Source: Aurifilum marmelostoma
Lineage: Eukaryota > Ascomycota > Sordariomycetes > Diaporthales > Cryphonectriaceae
NCBI GenBank assembly: GCA_027559495.1
Contig: JAMXSV010000006.1
Coordinates: forward strand, 372,001 to 436,000
Reading direction: 5' to 3'
Length of the DNA stretch: 64,000 nucleotides
Position 1 is the first letter of the stretch, and the number at the start of each line of letters is the position of its first letter. This document shows positions 35,418 to 47,235 of this stretch, piece by piece. A program made the position numbers and the translations under genes. The notes beneath the pieces are model-generated. The model did no database searches. It was given only the letters and a program-made list of their open reading frames with translations, and was not told the DNA's origin.

Positions 35418-36825
35418 TCAGGATTGAACCGATCGTCTTCCATTGAGTGCAAGAAGTGCACATCTTAACCCGGGATGTATCCATGTCGTTAGAAGACTCT
35501 TCTGGGTTGAATATGACGGCTACAGACCCGCTATGCTATTTGATAGCTGGCTGGAACGCGGCGAAGTCTCCTCGCAGAAGTAGCCGTCATCATGTTGATC
35601 ATTTTTTTGGACATGGAACAACCCAGGCTTGGTCGATCTTATAATTGAGCCAATGCAGGGGCTGGGCGGGGCGTCCCCGGAAGTATCAAACAAGGCGCCG
35701 AGGTTAGGGTCACCATGGCACTGCAAGTCTACGAGTGTGTCCGTCCTATGGTAATCAGATGAGGTTAGATCTCAATTGACCGAGGCGTAATATTGCGAAT
35801 AGGAAGAGATGTCGGGGAGCTTTCAAAGAACAGAATACAAACATGAAAATACAAATAGCAAAGAGTGGATTTCACTCAGGCAAGCACACCCACTACAAGA
35901 ATACCTCGTGACCCTTCTCGTAGGAATGATATCAGAGTCCTACGACTAGAAGACCAAGGACTTGGCATCGAACCATTATTTTTGTGAGTCAAGTACCTAA
36001 GTAGGTATGCCGTAAGACAGGGTCACATCGATCTGTCCAGAAAGAGGCCAAAAGGTCGCTTGCCTCAACTCCCCAGTGCAGCCGCAATCCTCCTATGAGT
36101 TGTCACTCTGCAGGGTCCCATCGCTCAGGCTGACTCCCTTTTCTTCCCTCTGTATGTGTGAGTCTACTAATTACCCTAGGGTAGCTTGCCCCATTCCACC
36201 ACTGCTACGGCCAACCACCGAGCCTGGCACGCTGGCACTCGTCGTCCCCGACTTCCGTCCTCGTGTCATGCAGCGGCTGCCTGTGCTAGCGGCATCTTTC
36301 AGAGGACGCTACCTGGCTCTGGCTCGGTCTGTAAATAGTTTCAGGGGGAGGGATGAGCCTGGCGTGCCTGGGCCCCTCCCAGGTTAGCCTTGGGAGCCGC
36401 ACAGATTACAAGGTGCCAAGTAGGCTTAATAATCTCGCTAGAGGGCCGTCGAGCCTATTATCATCAAGCTTAAAAGATGAAGTCCTTGGCGTTCGGCCAG
36501 GAGAGGAATGGCTCAGAATCGCATAACATCCAAGGAAGGCACAAAGCCACCAAGTGCGACCAGGTTCACGATCCCGCACGACCCTCTCCGGTGGAAAAAA
36601 ATTGATCGAGGGATCCCCTTCAATCTTCTTCTGTCACTTTGAAAGGGATAGACCACTTATAGATATAAGATGTCAGGTCTCTATTTTATTCGTGGGGGGC
36701 AGTATCCTGCCCTCTAGTCTTCGTGATATCATGTTGTAGCATCTTTTGTTTTTTTTATTCACCGCCTGTTGGGTTCTTCTTTTCTTCTTTTTGCTTACTG
36801 GGGTTTCCAGTTTCAGTCCCTCACC
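35418..36825. other. Promoter region of the aspartic-protease-like gene
   Basis: Genes run in the same direction. Two palindromes occur: TACCTAAGTAGGTA-type at 35994-36007 and TACCCTAGGGTA at 36172-36183. A T/C-rich stretch at 36740-36790 just upstream of the ATG fits a fungal leader. No gene is supported. Confidence 0.5.
36172..36183. repeat. Palindrome TACCCTAGGGTA, copy 1
   Basis: A perfect 12-bp palindrome found again, identical, at 46620-46631. Confidence 0.85.
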
Positions 36826-38868
36826 ATGAGGATGTCCATTCGTTTGGCGCTGATCAGCGTCTCACTTCATTTTGCCAATGCCGCTGTTCACTTTCCTTTC
36901 TCTAAGCAAAATGTCGGTGGAAGAAAAAGTGTTGCTGGCTCCAAAGCTCGATCCGTCAGCTCGAGCGTCTCGTACCAGGACGTGACTTATGTTGTCAATG
37001 TGACTGTGGGAACACCCGGTCAACCTGTCTCCCTGCAGCTTTCACCGTCTACTTCGTACACGTGGGTCATTGACCAGCGCTCGGAGTATTGTACCTACTC
37101 GCAGTATGTGAGTACTGGGAGTGGAGACGATGACTACGACTATGTTACCGTCAACAATTGCATATGGGGCACTTGTAAGTTGAAAAAAACACGCTCACAA
37201 CGCATCATGCTTTCACATTGATGATCAGGGTAGCCATTCATGAGCTGACCAACCTGCACAGACTCCCCTGGCAACTCGAGCACCTTCGCCTCAGTCGACA
37301 CGGGCAGCGACGACGACGACGATTATTATTCCGACGGTGACTTCTACGGAACTGGCAATGACGGCGCGTATGCATACGGCGAATACATCAGCGACGTCCT
37401 CACCATTGGCGGTACGAGCGTGTCTAACGTAACCATGGGACTGGTGAACGACACCTACGGCGGCGAACTCAGTTCGACATATATAGGAGTCCTCGGCATC
37501 GGTTATAATGACAGTCTGATTGACAACTTCCCCAATCGCCTCCAGGAGGATGGTCTCATCAACAGCACCGCGTACTCTATCTGGGTGGATGACGAGACTG
37601 CGAGCTCGGGAAACCTGCTCTTTGGGGCCATCGACACGACCAAATTCGAAGGCAACCTGACACGTCTGGAGTCGGAATACTCGTACTACATGATGGTCGA
37701 GGTCATTGGTATCAACGGCTCGACGAGTACCAGCGGCGGACCGGTCGCCATCACAGCCGACGAGGACGAAGATGACGACGGCTCGTATTCGTCAGGAACT
37801 TATTACGGTTCAGACTATTTGTTCACAGCCATCTACAGCCCGCCGGATACCGTCTCGACCCTTCCCACCGATATTGCTTCGCAGATGTGGTCCATGGCTG
37901 GAGCTTCCTTCCACTCGGTGATCCAGATGGCCGTGGTCTCGTGCAACGCCTCAAGCGACACCACGACCAATTTCACCCTGCAGCTCGGCGGCGGCGGCGC
38001 CCGTGGTCCTATCGTCACCGCCTACATGTCCGATCTCGTGATACCCGTGAGCGAGGTAAACGTGTCGGCAATACTGGCCGAGTCCTACTACTACGACGAG
38101 GATGACGAGAGCGATAACCTCGACGGCATGTGTCTCTTTGGCGTGCAGAACTATACCATTACATATGATGCTACCTTGGGCAGCACTCTATTGCGACGCA
38201 CCTACAGCGTCTTCGACCTCGTCAACAACGAGGTGGCCATCGCACCGGTCAAGTTTGATGCCACCGCAACCAGCAATATTGTTCCGTTTGAGAGCTACGG
38301 CGCCACAGTCCCCTCATCGACGCTGTACTGCGCCTACGACGAATGTTACACCGATTCGGGGAGCGGCTCTACCTATGGCCCGGGATCGGAGGATGGGAGC
38401 AGTGACGAGACGGCAGGTCTCTCAGGTGTCTTGCCATTCGGTGCGCTGATCGGCTTGAGCCTCGGCATCGCTGCTGCAGCCGTTGCTCTTGGGCTTGCCG
38501 GCTTTTTCATCTGGAGACACCACAGCAACAAGAAGATGGCTGCCAAGAATGATGCCGAGTTCGGGGGCACCAGCGGTGAAGCTACTGCCTTCATGTCGCC
38601 CGCAAATGCTGCTTCTTCAGCTGCCCCTGAGATGGCAGAGGCTCCTCGAGCAGCACCTGCAGCAGCTGCAGCAGTTCCTAATGTGGATAAGGGGAAAGCT
38701 CCAGAGCGCGCTCCGCATTTACCGCCCGTCTCCGAGGAAGGAGGGGCAGTGGCGGCCAGTGAGGGACTAGAGAGACATGGAGAGTCGTCGCGGGCTGTTG
38801 AGGATGTTTCGGCACCTGCCCCTCACACTGCGGAGCCTGGTGAATCTTCTTCAAGTCGTCATGACTAG
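36826..38868 (+). CDS. Membrane-anchored pepsin-like (A1) protein lacking both catalytic aspartates
   Basis: Exons 36826-37174 and 37262-38868 (GTAAGT...ACAG, phase 1) give 651 residues. A signal peptide (MRMSIRLALISVSLHFANA) is followed by an A1-type fold: YVVNVTVGTPGQPVSLQL precedes the first active-site position, and SYTWVI follows it. Where the family has DTGS, this protein has SPST (Ser73). The second lobe has FTAIYSPPDTVSTLP where DSGT is expected (Ser309). Other A1 landmarks, such as VLGIGYNDS, NLLFGAIDTTKFEGNL and CLFGVQNY, are kept. Many N-x-S/T sites fit secretion. Acidic loops (DDDDD, EDEDDDG) are unusual. A transmembrane helix lies at about 507-535 (FGALIGLSLGIAAAAVALGL) with a cytosolic Ala/Glu-rich tail of about 115 residues. 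The layout resembles yapsin/SAP-like surface proteases, but this copy should be inactive; a binding or sensor role is inferred. Confidence 0.88.
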
Positions 38869-40237
38869 CAGAAAAGAACAACTTAATAACTAATACACTG
38901 GCGATGAAGCCATGATTGGCCATAGAAGGCGAGCAAATTTTGGACTAGATAGAAGCATAGCGTTGACTTAGAATGAAAGATACCCCCAGAGTTCCTTCAA
39001 CCTCTCCCGCTATTGTTGTCCATGAGGGTGTTGCTTATGCACAACCGAATTCTAGGTAGAAATAAGTTTATGTGTTGTTATACCGGGCACGTCCTTGCTT
39101 CAGAGTAAGCCCTACAGCCAGGCTAAGAGAATGTTCCGTGGCTTGATGCTGTAGAGAAAGACACCGGTCTCACGTTTCCTTCCCAATTGAAGTCTAGTAA
39201 CTCAGGCCAGTCTCATTGGTAGACGCCTCATCGGCGTTACTTTCGTGCTCTAAGTCTACATAAGACGAATCACGCCTCACAGACGGCCCAAGCTAACCAA
39301 GGTCGCCTCATGGAGGCTCCAGACCTTACTATACTTCCCCGGCTCCGCTACCCCATGTGCCTTACTGCCTGTAAGCCTCAAGTAAACGCGTGAGTGATCC
39401 CCAGTCTTGGCAATGATGGTCGTCACGATGGTGCGCGTTTACTAACCGATTGTGGTCCGACTTGTTCGTCCTCCTCCTGCCTTGCAAACAAGCTTTCAGA
39501 CAGCCAGTCTGTCTAGGCATGCGCGTCAGAAACGCAATGTGTAATATCGGTCTTGGCATCCAAAACAACACATGTAGTGTCAGTATCAGTTTTCTCTTCT
39601 CTCACTGGGAATGTCCCACGAGCGGATATACCTCTCCTCGCGACAAAGAAGCGCAACTTGGCTGACTTCCATATGTACGTTTGACCCGTTCAGCCCTCTA
39701 TACTTTGTTCTCAACCTTATGAGATCGTTTGAACTCTAGACTTGGTCACTGCCTGACGTGTTCTTTGTTAGACTACACGACCCGACAGAGCACTGCGTCT
39801 GCGAAGGTCTCGTGATGCGTCCACTCCACTCGCGTGGGTGGTGATCACTCATCGCCATGATATTGTGGCTTCGTCCTAGTGAAGCTCATCAGCAAATAGC
39901 CAGAGAAGGGAGAAGCTCGGGTGGGGGGAAACCTCGGAGCCTGTCTCTTTTGGGGAAACGGTCGTCACGAAGGTTAGCGGTCAGAGTCAGCGCCCTTCCA
40001 GCGTCGGGTGGCGGCGACGTCACAAAGGTTGTCGGCGACATAATCAGTGAGGCTGATGAGGAGTTCCATACGAAGGAGAGCACAGTCAAGAACGACACCG
40101 CGAGGCAGCCCGCAAAGATAAAAAGGTCGATATAGCCCGCCATCAACTCTCCTGATCCAACATGTCCATCATCCTCATCCTCATCTCACTCGACTGAAGC
40201 CATCTAGCCTCGAAAAGAAACCTCTAGCACCTCCAAG
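38869..40237. other. Intergenic region without supported gene
   Basis: It contains the 3' UTR of the protease-like gene and the promoter of the small secreted protein. Base composition is mixed and no domain-bearing ORF is seen. Confidence 0.45.
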
Positions 40238-40615
40238 ATGTTCTCTCGGCTCCTCCTTGCAGTCTTTATGGCCTCGGGCGCCGTCCTGGCCTGCGACGCA
40301 ACCCAGCCCGCCATCAAGGACAGCAACACGGTGACCGTCAAGCTGTACAGCGACGATACGTGCTGCAACGTCCTGCAGACGACCAGCATGGGTGTCCTCG
40401 ACGAGTGCCACACGGCCAACGGGCCCTTCTACTCAAACAAGATGGCCGTGGGCACCAACATGTTCGGCAGGGACATCCATTTCGTCGCGTATGAGAGCAC
40501 GGACTGCTCGGGCGCCTTCGAGTACAGCTCTCTCACCAACAACGATACCTGCTGGCTGGATGGATTGGGTTCCACCGCGGCGCTGCACAGCTTCAAGATC
40601 ACCGTGCTCGACTAG
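40238..40615 (+). CDS. Small secreted cysteine-containing protein (125 aa)
   Basis: This is one exon from ATG 40238 to TAG 40615. The first 18 residues (MFSRLLLAVFMASGAVLA) are a clear signal peptide with cleavage predicted before Cys19. The mature part of about 107 residues has six cysteines (one at the very N-terminus, a CC pair, then DEC, DC and TC) and alternating strands such as TVTVKLYSDDTCCNV and HSFKITVLD. The pattern suggests a small disulphide-bonded beta fold. No catalytic motif or known family is recognised. In size, secretion and cysteine content it resembles fungal candidate effectors or cell-wall-associated proteins, which is inference only. Coding GC is high and codon use looks native, not recently transferred. 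Confidence 0.8.
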   Translation: MFSRLLLAVFMASGAVLACDATQPAIKDSNTVTVKLYSDDTCCNVLQTTSMGVLDECHTANGPFYSNKMAVGTNMFGRDIHFVAYESTDCSGAFEYSSLTNNDTCWLDGLGSTAALHSFKITVLD

Positions 40616-41309
40616 AGGTGCGTCGGAGAAAGTAGTCAACGATAGGGAGTCTGGTGGACGTCGAGCTAACAAAATGCTGTAGGACAAGCATTCGGACTCT
40701 TGACGAAAGCAGATCGATGACACCCGGGGTGAGATCGACAAGCCTCACCAAAAGTTCGCCCGATGTGGGCCTGAGCGATGAACACTGAGGGGAGAGACGA
40801 TTCTGCAAAGGTGGTAGGATCTCTTATGTTCAAGCCGCAGCTTCTTCCTTCGGCCACAGGTTGTTTTCAACAAACGAGCTGGCTGTTCCAATGAGCAGAA
40901 GAGCAAGCTCTAGGTATTCAGGTAGTCTGAAATTAAATCGATTCTTCTCCTGGATAGACAGGGCAATAGACCTTTCCCTGGCTACTGACCTTTGCAGCGG
41001 TTGCTCCTTCAAGTCTGCGTGACTGCAAGCCATCGTAGGTGTGCATATCATCCTACATGATGTGATTAGCAACAGACAAGCATTCTCTCAGATTGTCATC
41101 TCATGACTATGAGAAGTATCAATACATCTTGGCCAAGCTTGCCTACTATAGACCCACAACATGGAAACGAGTGAAGCAAGATTAGCATGTAGGTGCTCCT
41201 TCAAGCGCGACACCACGTGAGCACGAAGCCGGCCATTTCTGCAACGTCCATGGGCACCGTGGGGCTTTTGAACATGAAAGAGGCTTCCGGCCTATATCCT
41301 TGCTGAAAG
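40616..41309. other. Convergent spacer
   Basis: It separates the stop codons of the small secreted protein (+) and the NAD-binding protein (-). Only 3' UTR sequence is expected; no gene is seen. Confidence 0.5.
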
Positions 41310-42202
41310 TCACGCCTTGTATATGTCTTCATCCTCACAGCAGTCCACGCCCTCCGTGGCAATTCTCTTGACCGCCGCCTCAATCTCTTCTTGGCCGTCC
41401 AGCATATCAACCCAGCAGTTCTTAATGGACTCTATCTCGAGCAGGCTCGCAGCGACCTGGGCAACACTTTCCCTACTGGCCGAGCCCCTGCTGGTTTTCG
41501 TCTTGCCCAGTTCGACCCTACCCGCCGGCTCGGCTGTCAGAGTTCCAGGCCGCAGGTTGATGCCGACGAACTCGTTGCCCCTCTTTGCGGACTCCTGGTA
41601 CAGGGCTTCGTCGGCGGCGACCTTGGCCTTGTAGTAGTCGGGCAGAATCTTATTGTTGACCTCGAGGGCATTAGCCCAAGCGGCGTCGTCCCACCAGCTG
41701 GGCTTGTTGCGGCGCGAGCCAAGGTACGAAACCATGAGGAAGCGGGTGATGGACGGGGAGGCGGCGGAGGCGCGGATGAAGTGGATAGCGGCATCTCGAT
41801 CTATAGCGTAGGTCTACAAGTGCGTAATTGGATTGTTAGTGGGCGTGTACAGTTTGACAGAGCCGTAATTATGGTCCATCCAAGATAAGGGGGAGGGGGG
41901 GCAAGATCAATACAGACCCTCTCCGCACCTCCCCGGCCGCCTGCGCCAGCACTCCATACAACATAATCAGGATTGACCTCATCCAGGATGCTCTTGGCCT
42001 GGGATTCGGACTTGACCTCCTCAATGCTGCGGACAAGCACATTAAGCTTGCCCTGCAAGCTCTCGCCTAGCTTCTTGATGGCAGGAACCTGCTCCTCTGT
42101 CCGGATGATGCTTGTGACAGCCCATGACTTCTTGAGGAGAATAGGTGTGAGAAGTTGGCTGACCTTGCCATGGCCGCCGAGTATGAGGACGTGTTTGCTC
42201 AT
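41310..42202 (-). CDS. NAD(P)-binding Rossmann protein (atypical SDR, YMR090W-like)
   Basis: Exons 42202-41918 and 41813-41310 on the minus strand give 262 residues, joined in phase 0. The donor is GTCTGT, a weak but GT-type site; the junction restores ERTYAIDRDAAIHFIRASAA. The N-terminus HVLILGGHGKVSQLLTPILL is the GGxGxxG-type nucleotide-binding loop of NmrA-like/atypical short-chain dehydrogenases. VVWSAGAGGRGGAERV ends the fourth strand, and MVSYLGSRRN leads into the catalytic-helix region, where YYKAKVAADEAL supplies the YxxxK pair. The C-terminal half (SVAQVAASLLE) matches the usual epimerase-like fold. Yeast YMR090W and bacterial YhfK-type proteins share this plan and have no assigned substrate. 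A cytosolic oxidoreductase or redox-sensing role is the most one can say. Confidence 0.88.
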
Positions 42203-43626
42203 GTTTGCTGATGCTGTTGGATGAACCGAAGAGTACTGTGATATGATTAAAGTCGAAGAAGCGGGGTTGTTTAGATCTGGGCGACAGTTGTGGAGGGGTA
42301 GGGGTTAGCGCTACTATATTCTCAATGCAAATAAGTACCTACGTAGGCCATGGATCTATCTGGATACTTGGTACGCAGCACCATAATTACATTAATGGCA
42401 TCATGCTCAGTATTCAGTATTGATTGATGTCAATTTGCGCCTTGCTACCGGGCTGACCTCCTTTCATCGTTGATCCTATAGTTATGGACCATGTCAGACC
42501 TGTGTGGTGTAGCCCGTGTGCAGCATCCTCAAGCAGGTATGACGACATCAGAAGGCTTTCCTGAGCTATCAAGCCACGTAAATAGTATCGGCATTTGGGT
42601 ACCAGCGTCCTAGCCAGAGGTAACAGTGCCTCAGATTGGGCCTTTCCTATAACGTATGATGAAGTAAATGCCTTGACGCATTTCCTAGAATTAAGCAGGC
42701 AGGCAAGCTTAAGGGGGGGGGGAGTGTCTTCTTCATGTCAACGCGTAAAGCGATGAGCACAATGAAAAAAGAAAAACAAAAAACAGCTGAAGGCTGGAGC
42801 ATGGCAGCAAAAATTGCGCCCAGGTCGGTCCCTCAGGACAAACCAGACTGGTCAACTCCGCGTTGTGCAATGCAGGCTTCCCAACCTAGTCGCGATAAAT
42901 CTTGAGCTACCGCGACTCAGACAAGGTAAGTATGAAGAAAGGAAAGGAGAAGAAACGAGCAAAGCTGGGTGGGCAGGACGCAGCTATATATATTCTAAGC
43001 TGCTGATGCACGGACCAGGTGCTCTTGTCATTGACCGCCTACTGATTGTGGCCTAGCGGTATGACCTCCCCAAACAGTGAGTCAAATAGGAAGGTGCAGG
43101 TCTTGTGTATTTCTGTGACTCTCTATCTCGGTGACCCAGTGACTCACTGACCTGCCAGGCACCTGCCTTGGCCGTTCTGGTAAATAGCTTCTGTCCAGGC
43201 CTCTGGCCTCTATTCTTGCTTTCCTTTCCTTTTGGAGTTGCAGCCCTGAATGGAGGCCTCTTCCATACAGCAAGCCTCCACCCCAAGCTTCAGTGAGCCC
43301 AATGCTATAAACCAATGTCAAGCTCAGTGGTTCGCCCATAGGAAATTCCTACATTCTTGAAAGTCACCTTTGTTGGGACCATCCATTCACCCTTTCCTGA
43401 CGTGTGCATGGTTGCACCTCTTGGCATGTCAGAATCCGCTATTGCGTGTTCCTAGGAGAATAGTCCTCAGGCCAGTCATAATCGCTTCTGTTGTTCTCAG
43501 AAGCTCACTGCTTGCCATGTTTTGTCACTTTCGCTTTCCCATACTGGATTCCTCTGTGACTGCGATCCCTGGAGGACATTCTGACAATGCGGATCTGGCT
43601 AATGAATGTGCGCTGTGGTAGGGCTG
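42203..43626. other. Intergenic region with palindrome and a tRNA-like A box
   Basis: The palindrome CCTACGTAGG is at 42338-42347 and a G10 run near 42713-42722. At about 43046-43062 TGGCCTAGCGGTATGA resembles the D-arm (A box) of tRNA-Pro/Gly, but there is no B box or acceptor stem. No gene is supported. Confidence 0.45.
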
Positions 43627-45810
43627 CTACCATTGAGCTGGGCCTGTGCCGCATAGCTCCGTCTCTGACTTTCGAGCGAAGCAGCAGACACTGAATCCCA
43701 AACTTATCACAGCGATGACATACAGCCATTGGAGACTGAAGAGGAGCCACAACGGGACCAACGGCACCATGGCCACGCTGACTGCGTTGTCACGGTTCTG
43801 CTCCAGGCTGTTGGCCTGAGGGACGAACACCCCCCAAGACGTCGATAGTGCGTGGGAGGAGAACGCTTGGGCCCAGCGATTCGCTAAGTCGGTGGCATTT
43901 TGGGCAGAGTATGCAGCATCCCATGCGGCGGACTGCAGGCTCATTTTCGCGGTGTTGAGGCCTGGCGAGAGATCGGCCCAGGCGAATGGCGCAGAGAAGA
44001 AAGCACCCCATTCTGGAGCTGCTGGCTCCGCTCGAAAGTTGTGCAGCGTCCCGTTGACCCAGGAATAGTCAATATCGTAGACAGTGGCACTGCAGTTCAA
44101 AAGCCACATTGCGACTGATGCACCCGCAGCGAAGATCTCCTTCCCTTCGTCGTTCGACATCGCCTCTCTTGCCAGGCCAGTGTTCAGGTTGTCGCTCCAC
44201 GCGGGAAAGCCTTGAGCCCATGTCCCGAAGTAGATTGGGTTCTGCTGAAGAAGGACACTGACTTGCCCGACAGTACTGGTGTGGTCTTTGTCAGTCATGT
44301 TCGTGGATCCTGCACTGCGGGAGAGTTGGGCGTCAGCAGCAAAGCCGATGCCCGTGGTGCAGTCGCCCTGTCCAGATCTGCTCCCGCCCGGTGGCCATGT
44401 GCCAGCTTGGCACATTGTGAAATCACCTTCAAAGCCGCCGGGGCATCTGAAAGCAGTACCATTACTTTCCTCTCCATCATAGCACTTTGTCGTGATAATC
44501 TCACAATGTGTTGACATGCCTATGGACTGGGCTCTAAAGTCCTCAGCACTGCCACTCCTTTCGTCACCGATGAAATAGATCGGGGCGTTCATGGATGAAG
44601 TCTCCGAAGCTAATGCGGTTGCCGGCTCTGTGTGATGCAAGATAACATGTTCCGGCTGTATTCTTGTATGCACAGATTGCATCTTCTGGCTACCGGCGAG
44701 AAACATATAGCGGGGGTATGGCGCGGATATCTCGATGCTGCATGGCCATGCAAAGCTTTGTAAATTTCCTCCTTGAGAAGCTGGGATCATTGGCCCCAAA
44801 GCGCAAGCCGAAGAGCTTCCACTGCCTCGACCTAGTTGACGGCCGAAAGAGTGGTATGCGTCTGCGGGCACCTGAGAAAGCTGGCTAACAGTCGCAGTCT
44901 GGACACTCAAAGCGAGCCACGTGTCGATGATAGGGATTAGGAGACTTGTGTGGTGTCAGAAATTCTTTACTGCGAATTAATTCTTCTTATTAGTGATTAG
45001 CCGTGCTCACCTGAAAGCCGTGATCAACGCCAAAGCCGTTATCATAGCTGCTCGTGGAGCTGCAAGCCGTCTATTGTTTTCGTGCCTGTGTAAAACAGTA
45101 TTTTTCAGAAAACCAGATTCTCCATTTGAAGACAGTCTGTTGACGATTGTCTTTGGATCAAGTGCCAGTGAATTGTCGACGTTCCTATACCGAGACATCG
45201 TCACTATAGACCGAGGAACGAATACGATCACAGCTATGATGAAGCTCGACACGTAAGGAACAATATACCCGCTCCATGCTGCAGTCGTCGCAATGGTTGC
45301 AGGCGAGTAGTCGACATAGTACGCCGAGTCGCTTCTACCTCGGTCAATTTCGAAATTGTGTAGCTCTGACTTTCGGGATGCGACGCGAAACTCCGGGATT
45401 CCAGGATGAGGTATGATGCGGTGATAGACGATGGTGCCAATTAGAACCACGGACATGACCATCATTGAGATGCATAATAAGCAAATACCGCAGAGAATGA
45501 TCCAGGTAACCAGAGCATGCTGTCGGTTGGCCTGCTTGGCATTGCTCTCCAATATTTGGTGATCATTGTCGGCGACAGTGGTAGCAGACTCCGCCTTCGT
45601 CTTGTTAGTCGTGGGCAAATCCATGCTCTTCATTGCTTGAGTCGAAATTATACCCTGCAATAGTGGAAAAACGCTATGATGAATTGACTTTTGTCCAAAA
45701 TTATTACTCAGGGCGAAGCGAGGAATTCTAGATCGTGACAGAATTCCATAGGCAGACAGAGAGAGTCTTGGTCGATATTTACATCCATGATTACGTTTAT
45801 TATCGGCCAA
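43627..45810 (-). CDS. Fungal multi-pass membrane protein of unknown function
   Basis: Exons 45810-45011 and 44944-43627 on the minus strand join (GTGAGC...CAAG) to 705 residues. If translation starts at the in-frame ATG 45633 (MKSMDLPTT), the length is 646. Near the N-terminus is a long hydrophobic helix ALVTWIILCGICLLCISMMV, then one at GYIVPYVSSFIIAVIVFV, a third spanning the exon junction (ALALITAFSLLIPIIDTWLA) and a last one near the C-terminus (LVPLWLLFSLQWLYVIAVIS). Between helices 3 and 4 lies a domain of about 330 residues with many cysteines and N-glycosylation sequons (NGT, NMT, NCS, NAT), which I infer to be extracytosolic. This plan matches a widespread fungal family of four-TM hypothetical proteins; no function is known. 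The acceptor CAAG is uncommon but is the one that keeps the frame. Confidence 0.78.
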
Positions 45811-47235
45811 ATTTATATGGGAGCAGTCGAAAACGGCCGCGACGTGAGGAACGTGTGTTGCTAGCCGTACACGGTAATTACTAGCCTTATCCGATCTCTA
45901 CGAAAGTACTTGTTGTCCGGCATAGTGAATTATGCAGTGACTATGACGGAAGCGGCTCGTTGTCGGGGAACTCATTATACAGGGAAGTGTTCTGTACTAT
46001 CAAATTTGCAACCCATACATAGAATGGTCGAATGTTGGAGTGTGTTGAATGTTTAATTGGTGCTGTACAGCGAACCTGCTTACAATCTGGGGCTCAGAGG
46101 AGCGCGAAGTTATTGAGGTTTGGAAATGTCTTACTCACCTCCGGCAAAATCACCCTAATCAAGGTGATTTACATGAAACTCCTTAGTCCTTCTTATGTAG
46201 GGTTGATTTGGTGGTTCGACTATGAACTATAAAAAAAGGGAACCCCTCCCCCCTCCCCCCCCCAAAAAACCTCCCCAAAAACCCAAGTGAATACCTTCAT
46301 GGCTGGGTATGACTGTTTGCATCCATGGATGTTGCACTGGCTAAAAATTGCAGAGAAAACCCTTATTTTCTGGACTGCGCGCCTTTTAGGGCCACCAAAA
46401 AAAACTCTTATAAAATTCCTCTATTTTGTTGGTGAATAATAAATATGAATAGTCTATTTTCAATGTTCAATTCTAGGTCAAACAGAGATGAGTGCAATAT
46501 TATATGGTGATGTGTATCACGCACGCACGGACGAAGCTTATAGACGGCTTTCTTAGACCTGTGGTAAGGATGTCCGCGCTGCACATGAGCTGTGTGGGTG
46601 TGATATTACTGTGCTCAAGTACCCTAGGGTAGTTACTCAGCTCCTGTCCTCGATGATAATCCACAATTATTACATCACTTGCCCGCTGATTCTCCATTCA
46701 CTGAGTGACTCTCCTGATCTTTCAAAACAAGACTCGTTTCTTCGGTCACTACAGAGACAGCATGAAAATTAGGTGGTCAATCGATAGGAAGCTGTGTTCC
46801 CATGGCCCTGCTGTCCGGCCAAGCAGCCCCAGGAAACGTCGCATCGGGCCGCAGTTTTGGCCATTGAGCATCTTCAGGGATGCAGATCCGCAGCTCAGGG
46901 GGTTCCGCGTGTCTCTGTGCTTTAGAGCATAACGTAGCTGTTGGTGCCTCGGTCTCCATGGGTAAGACCCAGCGCAATTTTTTAGTGGCGACTGTCATCC
47001 GTCTGCCGACACGTATCAACGACGCGCTTCACAGCCCCTTTTTTTTGGCATCCACTTGTTGCAACCGGTAGCTACCAGAGTCAATCTATTCACACGGCGA
47101 CCCACGCTTGAAATATTCGTGTGCAAGAAAGTGGAAACGAAGAATTGAGGCCTTGCAATTCCATTGAGCCCTTTTTGTCTTTGCTTTCTACCGGATCGAT
47201 TGAGCTTGTGTGTCACGGTCGACACCGGCGGCAAC
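45811..47235. other. Divergent promoter region with AT-rich and C-rich tracts
   Basis: It lies upstream of both the four-TM protein (-) and Vrg4 (+). It contains A- and C-runs at 46230-46290, an AT-rich stretch at 46380-46460 and the second copy of TACCCTAGGGTA at 46620-46631. No gene is supported. Confidence 0.5.
46620..46631. repeat. Palindrome TACCCTAGGGTA, copy 2
   Basis: Identical 12-bp palindrome to the one at 36172-36183; it lies about 0.6 kb upstream of vrg4. Confidence 0.85.

Noticed and set aside
43040..43110. tRNA-Pro/Gly-like A box
   Set aside because: No B box (GGTTCGANNCC) and no acceptor-stem pairing downstream, so neither a tRNA nor a convincing tRNA-derived SINE.
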